A stretch of 57,558 bases of DNA from the IMG/VR virus record IMGVR_UViG_3300050343_000013, positions 1 through 57,558 of that record; one strand, written 5' to 3'. Of the stretch, positions 17,445 to 27,638 are shown piece by piece. A program made the translations under genes and the position numbers. Source of the DNA: a virus. The notes under the pieces are model-generated. The model saw only the letters and a list, made by a program, of their open reading frames with translations, had not been told where the DNA came from and did not search any database. Position 1 is the first letter of the stretch, and every line of letters begins with the position of its first letter.

Positions 17445-20400
17445 TTATTTTGTACCAGAAGGATTTTGACTTGATGCTGAAAGTGATTTTTCTAAATCAG
17501 CTACATTTTTTGCTGTTTGTACTGAATCAGTTGAGCTTTTTATATAACTATCTTTATTTTTCTGCAATTTGTTAAAAGCTTGTCTAGCTTTTTGTTTTCT
17601 GCTGTCTCCTGCTTGTTTAGATTTTTTACTATCAAATCCTTTGCCTTTTTTATAATCTGAAACTGTGTTAATATCAGGTATATTTTTAAAACCATCTACT
17701 TCATACTGATATTTTGCTACGTTGTTAGCATGTTTGTTTGCTGTTGGGAATATTTGATCAAGAAAATTTATTAAACCCCCCGCTTGTTTTTTATACTCCA
17801 TAATTTCTTCGCCAATTGTTTCAGCCAGGTCATCATGACCTCTGGCATCTGCAATGATTTGAGCTGCTTGCATATCCTGTAAGTTTTTTAATCCTTTACC
17901 TACTTGAAATGCTGCTACTAATGCTGGACCTGTTGAACCTAAAAGCATATAACCTGCACCTTGTAAAAACCTACCAGTACTAGAGTCTATGTTACCACTT
18001 TTAGCATCGTCTACAAACTTTCTAATAGCAGCAGGGTCGTCCCAATTTACCTGTGCTCCCCAAGGTTTATCTTCTTTTTCCTCTCCACCTGGAGGTGTTA
18101 TTGTAGGATTACCACCACCACCACCTCTTTTAGATCTATACATATTGTATTCAGCTAGAGTCATAGTGTATTTATCGGCTATTGCTTTTTTTCTTTCTAC
18201 TTCACTATTTACAGTTCTAGTCTGACCAGATGTATTATATAAGGTAATAGGAGTAAAAGCTTTAACTTCAGTTTGTTGTACACCCTGATTATTATTAGTA
18301 TTACTAGTAGAGTCAAATATTGTAGAACCTAATGGAATACCTGTGTAATTTTGATCTATAGCAGCTTTTCCTTGATCTAGAAAATCCTGTCCGACTTGAG
18401 CTGATGTTTTACCACCTAACATATCAGCCTCTACATCACCACCCCCATACATCATTACTGGATTACCTACAGCTTTAGCAGGTGGTTGTTCAAGAAGTTC
18501 TTGTTGTGCTTTGTAAGCATTTACAGAACCCCCTTGAGACATACCCATCATCTCTTGTATAGCTTGCATTTCTTCTGGAGATAACTCTTCGGTATTCATT
18601 GGTCCACCTGCAGGTACAGGTTCTCCGCCTATTCTACCATTCATTTCCATCTCTTGCAAGCCCATTTTTGCTCTTTTTCGCAAATCTTCAAAAAACTTTA
18701 CACCATAATAACGAACAACATCAGCAGGAACTACATACTCACCATCAGACAGCTGTGCAGGTATATCATCTCGTACTTCCTCAGCCATAGAACCTGACGG
18801 TATATCATTACCTGAGACTGGATCTACATCCATACCATCATCTGTTAGACCACCTTCATCCATAAAAGCCATCTGCATTTGTTTATCCATCATGGCTCCA
18901 CCTTTATTTAATCGTTTGTTGTACCAGTAAGTTTCAAACTCTTCTCTTGTAGGATTTTTTTCTTTAAGAAAGTTTATTACTTGAAGCATTGTATTTTTAG
19001 TTACAACAGGTTCATTTGCTGTACCTTTTGCGTCAATATTTTGAAGCACCTTATCAAAAGCTATTTCTTCACCACCTTTAAACTTAATTATACCGACTTG
19101 TATTTCTCTTCCATCTACCTCGTAACCTCTAGTGATAAACTCAGATCGTCCTTCAGGTCTTGGTTCTGGTTTAACATTGGGAAATGATTTATCCATAGAT
19201 GGTCTAGGCATTGGTTTAGTTTCAAATGCTCTTTCTCTTTCAGCTTGTTTTACAAAAAACTGATCTCCTGCTTCATATCTCGGAGATATGTCAACTCCAT
19301 CTATTGGTTCTGGTCTCATCATTGCGCCTCCTTCGGCAAATCCAAATAAACTTTTTATTTTACTAAAAGCACCTTCTTGGGATCTAGTATCTGCTAAATC
19401 TAATATATCAAAATTATCACCGTTTTTAACTAGATCACTATTTTTTATAAGATCAGGTATAGATTTTTTTAAGACTGGGTCATTAACTGTAGGACTAATA
19501 ATTTCAAGATATGCATATGGTATGTTAAAATCACTCATTTCTTCGTCAGACTTATTAGGTCTAGTATCTTTAATAACAAGTGTATCGTCTGTTTTATTTA
19601 AATCACTACGTTTAACTTTTTGTGTTTTTACAAAAGCTAATTTTACTTTTACAGTTTTTCCGTTTGGAAGTGTATAAGAAAAAGTATCTCCACGTTTAAG
19701 ATTTTTTATCTTTTTTAATTGAGAATTATTTTTAGCAATGTTATCTAAAAGAAATTTAGTTTTTTCATCTTGAATTTTTGCTTGACTAATTCCTTTTTCT
19801 TTTAATTTTAAAAAAGCTAAATATTCTGGATCACTTAAATCTTTTGCAGGTTTCATCTTATCTAATAAATGATATTTAAATTCACTTAAATCAATATCAA
19901 TTTTTGCATCAACTACACCTGGATCAACTTTTCTATACGTTTGTCTTCTGCGATAGCCAGGATCTTCTTCAATTAAAGCTTGTTGTGCTGTTTCATCTAA
20001 ACTGTCTGTAAAATCTTCAAGTTCCCTATTTTTAATTACATCTTGTTTTACCTCTAAAGGATAGCGTAACTTATTTTGAGCTTGATCAAGATTTATTTCT
20101 GCTACATTAGCATCTAATTCTCCACTTACCCCTCTATAAATTCTATCTTCAATATACCCTATTGCTACCTTTGTTTTTACATCATTTTGAAAACTGTTTC
20201 TTAGGCTAAGTAAACCATCACCTAATTTTTTTAACGTAGGGTCAGACCCTGGTGGAAGATCAAATATATTAGGGGGTAAACCTGCTTTTTTTACAGCATC
20301 GTTAAACTTTTTTATTACTTCGTCTTCAGTTGTAAATAACACATTTCCTACTTTAAGTTTTTTATCTGATAAAAAATCTGATAATAAAAAATCGGTATTA

Positions 20401-21518
20401 ACCTTATGCTCTAAAGCAGAACCTTCAATCTCCTCATATATTTTTTTTCTTTGATTTCTCTGATATTGAAGATTACCAACCAACATGTCTGAATGTTTTT
20501 TTGTTACTTCAATAGGTATACTTGAAGGACTAGCACCTGGAATAAAACCTTCATACTCTTGTATTGCATGTTGTATTTCATGAAATAGGGTAGTTTTAAA
20601 AGATGCATTATTACCTAAATTAGATACATCAATTCCCCTATCTGAATTTACATTTATTTTTATTAGATTATCACCCCCATAAAAAGATCCTAAAGATGGC
20701 ATACCACCAGTAGTCGGGTTTGTTAATCTATTTTCAAATTGAACGTTAATATTTTTTAAATGAGGATACCTTTTAAATAACTCATCATGTGTTAAAATAT
20801 CAGATAGTTTTAAAGTTTTGTTTTGATTAATACCCAGATTTTTAATTTGCACTTTAAAATTTTTAAGGTCTAATTTAGAATTTTTATCTGATAATTGATA
20901 ACGCCATTGTCCATCAGAAGGGTCAATATACCAACCTGTTTGATCGTAAACTTTCTTATTTACAACTTTAAAATTTTTAGGGTCTTCACCACCTTGTTTT
21001 TTAAAAAGATTTCTAGCCTTATTAAAATTACTATCTTCTCCAGGAGTTCTTAAAGAAAAACTCCCGAGAAGAGAAGGAGTTTTAGTTGGATCTACATAAG
21101 CTCTATCTGCAACATCTACAGCTTTACTTATTGTTTGTTTTGCAGACGCTGCTGCTGCATCTGCTACATCATCTATTAAACTTAAATTTTTTAAACCACC
21201 ACCTACAAAAGCTTCTGGCATAGCACCTAAATCTCTAGCAAAACGGCCTTTGTTATTTTCTGACATAAAAGGTACAGAGTCTGCTACAGTTCCTACAGTA
21301 AATTCATATGCAGCTTGGGTTGCTAATAAACCACTAAGACCTATATCTTTAAGATAATCCATTGATCTATTGTAAGCTGTAAGTAATTTAGGATCATTAG
21401 GATCTACATCAATTATACCTGCATCCATAAATCTTTTTCTAGCTTGCTCCCAAGTATCAGAAGCAAAGTCTGATGCAGTAAAATCCTGCTCTGGAGATGG
21501 CAGATATTCATTATCCAT
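17445..21518 (-). CDS. Polyvalent virion protein with HEXXH metallopeptidase-like domain (1357 aa)
   Basis: Residues about 185-330 hold DQTGWYIDPSDGQWRYQLSD, then ILTHDELFKRYPHLKNI, and then LFHEIQHAIQEYEGF. The zinc-protease motif H313-E-x-x-H317 is followed by E323. This plan is that of a large polyvalent-protein-associated metallopeptidase domain (LPD23-type), as found in phage proteins delivered with DNA. The middle is Lys-rich and helical. Residues about 740-1010 carry FAEGGAMMRPEPIDGVDISP, LSDGEYVVPADVVRYYGVKF and GRIGGEPVPAGG, a segment I know from marine phages next to the portal. A hydrophobic helix lies near residues 1190-1215. It abuts the portal stop with no spacer. Cleaving host or virion proteins after injection is an inference. 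Confidence 0.65.
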   Translation of the reverse strand: MDNEYLPSPEQDFTASDFASDTWEQARKRFMDAGIIDVDPNDPKLLTAYNRSMDYLKDIGLSGLLATQAAYEFTVGTVADSVPFMSENNKGRFARDLGAMPEAFVGGGLKNLSLIDDVADAAAASAKQTISKAVDVADRAYVDPTKTPSLLGSFSLRTPGEDSNFNKARNLFKKQGGEDPKNFKVVNKKVYDQTGWYIDPSDGQWRYQLSDKNSKLDLKNFKVQIKNLGINQNKTLKLSDILTHDELFKRYPHLKNINVQFENRLTNPTTGGMPSLGSFYGGDNLIKINVNSDRGIDVSNLGNNASFKTTLFHEIQHAIQEYEGFIPGASPSSIPIEVTKKHSDMLVGNLQYQRNQRKKIYEEIEGSALEHKVNTDFLLSDFLSDKKLKVGNVLFTTEDEVIKKFNDAVKKAGLPPNIFDLPPGSDPTLKKLGDGLLSLRNSFQNDVKTKVAIGYIEDRIYRGVSGELDANVAEINLDQAQNKLRYPLEVKQDVIKNRELEDFTDSLDETAQQALIEEDPGYRRRQTYRKVDPGVVDAKIDIDLSEFKYHLLDKMKPAKDLSDPEYLAFLKLKEKGISQAKIQDEKTKFLLDNIAKNNSQLKKIKNLKRGDTFSYTLPNGKTVKVKLAFVKTQKVKRSDLNKTDDTLVIKDTRPNKSDEEMSDFNIPYAYLEIISPTVNDPVLKKSIPDLIKNSDLVKNGDNFDILDLADTRSQEGAFSKIKSLFGFAEGGAMMRPEPIDGVDISPRYEAGDQFFVKQAERERAFETKPMPRPSMDKSFPNVKPEPRPEGRSEFITRGYEVDGREIQVGIIKFKGGEEIAFDKVLQNIDAKGTANEPVVTKNTMLQVINFLKEKNPTREEFETYWYNKRLNKGGAMMDKQMQMAFMDEGGLTDDGMDVDPVSGNDIPSGSMAEEVRDDIPAQLSDGEYVVPADVVRYYGVKFFEDLRKRAKMGLQEMEMNGRIGGEPVPAGGPMNTEELSPEEMQAIQEMMGMSQGGSVNAYKAQQELLEQPPAKAVGNPVMMYGGGDVEADMLGGKTSAQVGQDFLDQGKAAIDQNYTGIPLGSTIFDSTSNTNNNQGVQQTEVKAFTPITLYNTSGQTRTVNSEVERKKAIADKYTMTLAEYNMYRSKRGGGGGNPTITPPGGEEKEDKPWGAQVNWDDPAAIRKFVDDAKSGNIDSSTGRFLQGAGYMLLGSTGPALVAAFQVGKGLKNLQDMQAAQIIADARGHDDLAETIGEEIMEYKKQAGGLINFLDQIFPTANKHANNVAKYQYEVDGFKNIPDINTVSDYKKGKGFDSKKSKQAGDSRKQKARQAFNKLQKNKDSYIKSSTDSVQTAKNVADLEKSLSASSQNPSGTK

Positions 21519-23492
21519 TTATATCGCCATTAATATCATCCTGGTGGATTTCTCAGCTTGGAACTTTTTTAGTATCTCAGCTTGTACTGCAGCTTCTGCC
21601 ATATTGTTGACAACTTTATCAGGATCAAGATCCATAGACTTAGCAATCTCACGAATAATGTAATCCATCTTAGCAAATGGTGCTAGTACTGGATTCTGTA
21701 CAACTTGTAAGAATTGCATTAGTCGTTGGCTACGTACTTCATTAGCCATTAAGCTTTCTGTACCACGAGCTTTTACATCAAGATCACCTTTGATATCTTC
21801 GTCAAAGTCAAACTGCATATTAAAATTAAAGAATGCTTTACCTAAAGGGCCAAGTAAGTAGTCATCTACATTCTTAACTACATTACGAATAGAACCGTTA
21901 GCAGCAGACATAAGCATACTAATACCAGAAGCAGTACGACCTACACCTGATACACCTGTTTGACCATGTGCGAAAGAAGGAAAGCCTGTTGATTCATCTG
22001 CTAGTACACTTGCTTTATCAAACATCTGCATGTTTTCATTAGATACGTTTGGAAACTTAGTTCCAAAGATTGCTTGTCCAGGTGCCCCTCCCTGTCTCCT
22101 AAACACTTTTCCAGGGATACACGGAGAGGTCTTGACCTGGGACGAAGTTAGTTTCGTCTACCTCTATGATCATATTACCAGATAAAGCAGCATTATCTAC
22201 AGCCATTCGCATAAAGCCATTCATAAGTGTTTGAGTATCATCCATATTCTCAGCAATACCTACACCAAAGAATACTATAAGGGATTACTTCATAAGGTAC
22301 AGCATAGTATGGAATTAAGAAGGTGTAAATGGATTCATTACAAACGTAGTACTTGACCATTACAAATCCAGATGTTTACACTTAACTTGATCCGCATCTT
22401 CTAATTCTTTCTGGAATATCTACATCATGTCCTTCTAGAACTTCTGTATCTACATTACCCCAAAACTCTAGAACCTCAAAACGTTCTGCTTTATCTTCTT
22501 CAGAGTCATCTTCCATAGCTTGTTCCCACCACTCTTTAGTGTAGGATTCACCCAAGTTTAAAGCTGTATCTATAGCATTCTTACGGAAATAAGGACGTTC
22601 TTTAAACGCACGTATTTGAGTACGTGACATCTTGTGACGTTCTATTACGTACTCTGCTTCATCCATATTAGCTGCATCTGGATCTGGATAGAAGTTCCAT
22701 ATAGATACAGATGAGTTTGAGGTACTGTTTTAAACAGAGGTGTATATTCACCTTCTTCATATTTAGGATATTCTTTATCTACAGCAAACGGCCCTTTCAT
22801 AACTCCTGTACCAAATAAGGCACATTCAAAGGCAGCAACACGTAGTTGTTTGTTTGCATTAGACTCTTCTAATTGATCATGGATTTTCTTTTCCATCTTC
22901 TTTGCAGAAATCATAGCAGGATGTATAGTAATTTCAGTAGGAGTTCTACCTTACCTTCTTCAAGTATATCAGCTACAGGAGCTAACTTACTTTTAGAACC
23001 ACCTAAACGTTCTTGTAAATCTATTACAGTTTCACCTGGACTTTAACTGCATATCTTCTCCGCCAAACTCTTCTTTAGCTTTTACGCATGTCATCATTTG
23101 ATTCAAAGAATACTGAGTCTGCTACACCTTCAGGTAATGTAGTAGGATCAATGTAATTGGAAACTTATTATTACCAAACAGTACTTCTACTATCTGACCA
23201 TATGCAGCAAGAACTTTAGTCTTAGTAACCTTTACAAATACACGAGACTTTTCTGTAGAAGTAAACTGTACATCTGGTCCATATAAACCACGATAGTTTC
23301 GGTAAGCTTGTACCCAACGTTTTTCTTCAGTCTCACGAGCAGTGGAAGCTTTACTATAATGATTTTGTACAAACCAACTACAGTGACCTGAAAGTGGATC
23401 AGAATAATTATCTTCATCCATGTCTTCTATAGCATGAGCCTCTACTGAGTCCATTGCCATGATCATTCTTCAAAGAATTCATCTTCTTCCAT
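21519..23492 (-). CDS. Portal protein, heavily frameshifted
   Basis: Joined frames give about 650 residues. They begin MEEDEFFEE, then AMDSVEAHAIEDMDEDNYSD, HCSWFVQNHYSKASTARETE, EKRWVQAYRNYRGLYGPDVQ and FVKVTKTKVLAAYGQIVEVL. Then come AEYVIERHKMSRTQIRAFKE and ETNFVPGQDLSVYPGK. The last 195 residues (21519-22106) include GAPGQAIFGTKFPNVSNENM, AHGQTGVSGVGRTASGISML and a Gln-rich helical tail. This is the portal of marine T7-like podoviruses: it forms the dodecameric ring at the packaging vertex. I chose 23492 because an AAGGAAAAGCA leader precedes that ATG, directly after the terminase stop. At least six indels break it, though the gene order is normal. Confidence 0.8.
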
Positions 23493-23501
23493 TGCTTTTC
23501 C

Positions 23502-25357
23502 TTAATATCCAAATGTTGGGTCTGCTGCTTGAAAACCTGACGTTGTGATGCAGGATCAAAATCAAATAAACTACTTCTAGGTCTTGTCATTATACCATAT
23601 CTTAATGCATCATACAAGTGGTCTTCTGCGTGTGTATCTACATCTTCTGGATTCTTTTTATCTAAAGGTATAGAAGGTAACTGAGATATAGATTAGAACA
23701 ATGTATTAAAAAATACTAGTCTTGGTTCTTCTGTAAACTCATCTACCTGCAATCTTCTGTGTAATTCGTTCTTACCTGCTACACGAGATCCTTTTGATCT
23801 ATCTGAAGGTCTCCACCTACATCCACGCAAAATCATTTGTTCTGCTAGAGCTTGGGCCAGTATCTCCACGTTTATGCCATAAGAGAACTATCAAGAACTC
23901 CATAACGTATTTTTCTCCTGCTTCAACATCTAATATCATATCAGCTAAATCAGTAGCTAGTACCTTTAGATACATACAGTTCTCTGATAAACAATTAGTT
24001 GTTCATCAGGTGCTACAGCAAACCAAACAACTCCAGTATAAGAACCATAACCATAGTCACATGCTCTAAACTTAACCCAGTTAGAAGGTATCTCAAAAGG
24101 TTCAACTACATGTATGTTCCTATTAAACTCAGGAAAAGCTGCACCTTCATTAATATCCCAATCACCTTCAAGTAGTTGTCTACGTTGATGCTCAGGTAAC
24201 GACAATAGATTGGCTTCGTATACATACCATCATCAGATAAGTAGGGATTATCAAACAAAGTGCAGGTATAAACCTACGTTTGAATAGAGGTTCACCTTCT
24301 TTACTGTGACCTTTAGGCCATTCAATCACATTCTCCTGTTTCAGGATCTGTAGCCCAGAACGAGCCTTATTAGGTACTTCAGGGTCAATAAAAGTTCTTC
24401 TTTACCCATTGATGACCTGGACCACCTGGGTTGCTAGTTGCTCTCATATGGAGAGGTAGACCTGATTGTTTAGTTGTACGTAACCGTGAACGCATATAGT
24501 TCCAAGGATAAGGTGTAGGCCATTGTGTAAGTTCATCAAAGCCAATCCAGTTAAAGGCTTGACCTTGGTATCTCATAACATCATCATCTCTGTCTAGGTA
24601 TGACATCCATAATGTAGCACCTGATGGAGCTACCCAAGTCTTATCTCTTTCCATAAACTTAATCCCAGGTATAGCTTTGGGATAAAGCTGTTTACTTACA
24701 GATATAAGTTCTCTTAACTCTTCTGTACTTCTACGTACAAGTAGCATCGTGCATGAGGATTGTTTAAGTACCGCACAGGGTCTGCAATCATAGCATAAGA
24801 CTTACCACCACCTGCTGCTCCACCATAAAGTACCTCTTGTTCTGTAGCTGCTAGGAAATCTGTCTGAGGGCCAGGGTTAGGCTCAAAGATAACTTCTTCT
24901 AGCCTTTTCTAAGTCTATTGGTTCAGGCTTTACGGTTGTGCTGGAACTAACTCCTTTGAGGACTCTTGTAACCGATACTTTGGGTTTCAAGCTTTTCCGC
25001 TTTTTGTAACGGCTTTCTTTGTACCTTTTCTGCGATAGTAAGCGTTGAGTTGAAGCTTCGTTCTTACGTTGTTGTTCAATTTTTACCCTTTGTATAAACC
25101 TACATGAGAGATATATCGTTCAGAACTGAGTACTAAGCCAAGCTAGCTACTTCTCTGTAGGCTGTATTGCTTTAAGGTACTTCTTAGCTTTTCGAACAAT
25201 TCTAACTCTTTTGGAATTGGTAGTAGTATATCACAATCGTGGGGTCTTGTCTATAGCCAAATGGTATAAGTCTACCAACTCTTACAACTGGTTGCCACTC
25301 ATATTCACCATCTACCGCTTCTGGCTTAGGTAATTGCCAAGTTCTATTCGTCTTCAT
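23502..25357 (-). CDS. Terminase large subunit, heavily frameshifted
   Basis: Across several frames the product is about 615 residues. It starts MKTNRTWQLPKPEAVDGEYE, then WLSTQ.ERYISHVGLYKRVK, a helical segment in an N-terminal extension. The ATPase domain has a clear Walker A, YGGAAGGGKSYAMIA (near 24800). It continues with LLVRRSTEELRELISVSKQL, RYQGQAFNWIGFDELTQWP (Walker B and the coupling Glu) and RATSNPGGPGHQWVKKNF. The nuclease half holds GDWDINEGAAFPEF and VKFRACDYGYGSYTGVVWFA (first acidic residue of the RNase H-like site). It ends with LYDALRYGIMTRPRSSLFDF and DPTFGY. It powers DNA packaging with the portal downstream. The N-terminal extension could instead be a separate small gene, since indels obscure the join near 24950. 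Confidence 0.85.
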
Positions 25358-25397
25358 CAGATTTCTGTGGTAATATAAATAAAGGACTCTAGCTGCT

Positions 25398-25716
25398 TTA
25401 TACCTCTACCTTTTCTGTTTTAACAAAACCAGCTACTATCTAAAACATCTTTTGCAGCTGTCATCTTTTCTTTATTACCTAAGTCTGTTGGATTGTTCAT
25501 AACCTCTAACATAGAGTATGCAGCTTTTACAGCTGATGAACTAATAAACTTCTTAGTTAGATCTGCAATTTCTTCTGCCAGAGACTCTGCAATAGCTTTT
25601 GTAGCTACCCCATCTGCATAACCTGCAAGTTTTCTAGCTGTAACTAGATTACCTCCAGCTTCTTCAAACAGTACGTCTAAGAACTTCTGTTGTTTTTCTG
25701 TTAAGTTTCTTGCCAT
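25398..25716 (-). CDS. Terminase small subunit, frameshifted at its C-terminus
   Basis: The product starts MARNLTEKQQKFLDVLFEEA, then GGNLVTARKLAGYAD, an N-terminal helix-turn-helix of the small-terminase type (EKQ.KFLD.L...GGN...A...AGY). A C-terminal helix with MTAAKDVLD follows. After a one-base break near 25433 the frame continues AGFVKTEKVEV to a stop at 25398, giving about 105 residues. The start is set by its ATG overlapping the upstream stop (TAATG). It lies directly before TerL, the expected place for the DNA-recognition subunit of the packaging motor. Confidence 0.8.
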
Positions 25717-26171
25717 TATGCCACCATATAAATTATAAAACCTAAAGTACCTGCACCTACTAAAAGAATAACACCTGATATACCCCAAGTAATTATTGCT
25801 TCTTGTATCTCTGCTTTACGATACTCTTGTTCTTTCTTTTGTTTACGTATTCTACCTTCAGTTGCTACCAACTCATCCCAAACAGATGGGCCATAGGTAA
25901 AACTAATCCAGTCTTTTAGTTCTTGCCTCATAGCTTGAGCTTTCTTTTTAGCAGTGAATATTTCTAAAGCTTCTGCTTCAACAGAACCCCCTAATGATTT
26001 CCACCAAGGGGGGTTCTTGTTTTTCTGCTCTAAGTAGGACAGGTCGCTCATGCTGCTAGCCCACTGATTTAGTTGACCACCCATTTCTTGAAGATCTTTT
26101 CCGAACTGGAAACCTTTCTTCAACGCATTGAACGCTACGGTAGCTCCACCGATTATTGTAACTGGGTCCAC
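25716..26171 (-). CDS. Conserved marine-phage membrane protein (151 aa)
   Basis: It starts MDPVTIIGGATVAFNALKKG with a Gly-rich hydrophobic N-terminus. A long charged helical middle follows, with NPPWWKSL, KKAQAMRQELKDWISFTYGP and RKQKKEQEYRKAEIQEAI, and the protein ends in one strong membrane helix (about 127-150, SGVILLVGAGTLGFIIYMVA). I recognise this type as a widespread unnamed protein of marine T4- and T7-like phages. No function is established. It overlaps the small terminase start by TAATG, so it is made from the same message. Confidence 0.7.
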   Translation of the reverse strand: MDPVTIIGGATVAFNALKKGFQFGKDLQEMGGQLNQWASSMSDLSYLEQKNKNPPWWKSLGGSVEAEALEIFTAKKKAQAMRQELKDWISFTYGPSVWDELVATEGRIRKQKKEQEYRKAEIQEAIITWGISGVILLVGAGTLGFIIYMVA

Positions 26172-26222
26172 GAGCCTCCTCCCAAAGTACTCCTAGTATC
26201 ATTAAAGAAGTTATTGTGCTTT

Positions 26223-26386
26223 TCAAAGAGCTTTACCTGTTAGTAAAACCCTTTCTATATCACATCTACCTATTCCTAAGTCTCGTAGTTCTCTATCAGT
26301 CATTCTATAAAGTTGCAAACGTGCAATCTTACGTCTAGCTGATTCTGTTCTTGCTTCTACTATTCTATTAAATAATTTTTAAACAT
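26223..26386 (-). CDS. DUF1127 protein (YjiS-like), one-base frameshift near start
   Basis: Reading from the ATG at 26386, restoring one T in the TTTAAAAATTAT run gives MFKNLFNRIVEARTESARRK. The next part is IARLQLYRMTDRELRDLGIG, and it ends RCDIERVLLTGKAL at a stop at 26223. The core L..M.DRELRDLGI.R.DI is the DUF1127 signature, an Arg-rich motif of small alphaproteobacterial proteins, some of which are implicated in RNA-linked and phosphate-related regulation. It fills most of the otherwise empty 26172-26472 gap. A GGAG lies five to eight bases upstream of the start. A phage copy of a host-type regulator is a plausible takeover factor, but that is inference. Confidence 0.75.
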
Positions 26387-26430
26387 TTTCTACTCCTATG
26401 TTAGCCCTATCTGGACAGGAGTAGTTATAC

Positions 26431-26459
26431 TATATTTTACAGTAACTTACTACAGACAA
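26431..26459 (-). promoter_or_regulatory. Possible promoter upstream of the DUF1127/terminase genes
   Basis: On the minus strand TTGTCT (26459-26454), a 17-base spacer and AATATA (26436-26431) are followed by a second AT-rich TATAAC. This is a weak but reasonable sigma-70 match placed about 45 bases before the DUF1127 start. Confidence 0.35.
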
Positions 26460-26472
26460 AAATGCAAACCCG

Positions 26473-26697
26473 TTATGACTTTTTAACTACCTTAGTAGTC
26501 CAAGCTTCATTTACATCTGGGGTAGAAGGATCATCTCCAAGAAGTTGACCCTTGTCATTACGAGCACGTACTTTTACTTCTTTTGTATCTTTTACAAAAT
26601 CTAATACGGCAGGATCTTTAGTGTGCCATTCTCCACGGATATACTCCGCAAGAACAGCACCGTATTGGTCTACGACCTTATCACCATCTAGTTTCAT
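26473..26697 (-). CDS. Small hypothetical protein (74 aa)
   Basis: The protein starts MKLDGDKVVDQYGAVLAEYI and continues with VKDTKEVKVRARNDKGQLLG, ending WTTKVVKKS. It is soluble, charged and has alternating strands; I do not recognise a family. Its start overlaps the stop of the Lys-rich gene upstream by ATGA, so it is translationally coupled to that gene. Confidence 0.6.
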   Translation of the reverse strand: MKLDGDKVVDQYGAVLAEYIRGEWHTKDPAVLDFVKDTKEVKVRARNDKGQLLGDDPSTPDVNEAWTTKVVKKS

Positions 26698-27323
26698 TTT
26701 CTGCCACCACTTCCAAATTTAACTGTAGGTTTTTCTTTTCTTCTTTTTCTAACTCCAGGGACTCCACCACCTTTACTTAGATCTTTAATGTAAAGGCCTA
26801 GTTTAGTTAATGAATCTAAAATTTCATCTATTTTAGAACCTGGATTTTTATCTACTTTTTTATTTCTTAGTTCAGCTAATTTTTTCTTTGTGCTTTCTAA
26901 TCTTTTACTTGCAGCTTCACGTTCACCGATACTTATTTTCTTTATATCGGAATCAATCTTTTTTATCTTATTTGTAACAGCAGCAGGTATTTTTAAAGGT
27001 CTATTTCTAAAAGAGGGGGTACGTTTTTTAGAATTAACAGGAAGTAATTTTGTCACTGTAATTTCTTCTGACCTAACTATTTCACTAGGTTTAGCTATAG
27101 GAGGTTCACCTGAACCTGGACGTTTTTTAGGCTTTACAGTCTTTTTAGCAGCACCTGACTTTGGTCTAGGCTTAGGTTTAGTTACCTTTTTCTTTGCCTC
27201 ATCTTCTTTTGTATTAGTAGTATATCTTTTACCTTTCCAGGTAAAAACTTTACCTGAACCTTGTGCTTTACGTGCAGCTACAAAAGCTTTCTTAAAGCTC
27301 ATATCATCGTATTTACCTGCCAA
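26694..27323 (-). CDS. Lys/Arg-rich basic protein, possible DNA-associated virion protein (209 aa)
   Basis: The N-terminal 40 residues (SFKKAFVAARKAQGSGKVFT then WKGKRYTT) form a motif I know from small virion-associated proteins of marine phages. The rest is extremely basic, with KPKPRPKS and KKRPGSGEPP runs, a helical middle (AASKRLESTKKKLAEL) and a GSGGRK tail. The composition suits binding DNA or packing in the capsid. The function is not established. It is coupled to the next gene by an ATGA overlap. Confidence 0.55.
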   Translation of the reverse strand: MAGKYDDMSFKKAFVAARKAQGSGKVFTWKGKRYTTNTKEDEAKKKVTKPKPRPKSGAAKKTVKPKKRPGSGEPPIAKPSEIVRSEEITVTKLLPVNSKKRTPSFRNRPLKIPAAVTNKIKKIDSDIKKISIGEREAASKRLESTKKKLAELRNKKVDKNPGSKIDEILDSLTKLGLYIKDLSKGGGVPGVRKRRKEKPTVKFGSGGRK

Positions 27324-27332
27324 AGTCTTTCT

Positions 27333-27638
27333 TTATTTATAAGTATTCTTAGCTCTTTTAATACCTGTATTAAGGCCAGAAGACTTAACCATTCCGCCTA
27401 CGTTATACATAGCAACTCTGCCACCTTTAGCGTAAGCTTTCTTTTTCATATTAGCACCACCTTTAGCCATGCCTTTTTTCTTCATACTAGCTCCGCCCAT
27501 TGCGTAACCTTTTTTCTTCATCATAGCACCACCTTTAGACATACCTTTTTTCTTTTTCTTATCCTTAGCAGCTTTTGCCATAGGTTCTTTTCTGTCTCCA
27601 TCTCCATCTATATCTGGATAATCTGGTCTTTTACTCAT
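27333..27638 (-). CDS. Lys/Gly/Met repeat protein (101 aa)
   Basis: It has a short acidic head (DIDGDGDRKEP) and then repeated units of the form MKKKGxAxGGAxM, about four times (residues 30-75), ending in a basic tail. It belongs to the class of very basic, Gly/Met-rich small proteins common in marine podoviruses, of unknown function, possibly packaged with DNA. It overlaps the upstream stop by ATGA. Confidence 0.6.
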   Translation of the reverse strand: MSKRPDYPDIDGDGDRKEPMAKAAKDKKKKKGMSKGGAMMKKKGYAMGGASMKKKGMAKGGANMKKKAYAKGGRVAMYNVGGMVKSSGLNTGIKRAKNTYK

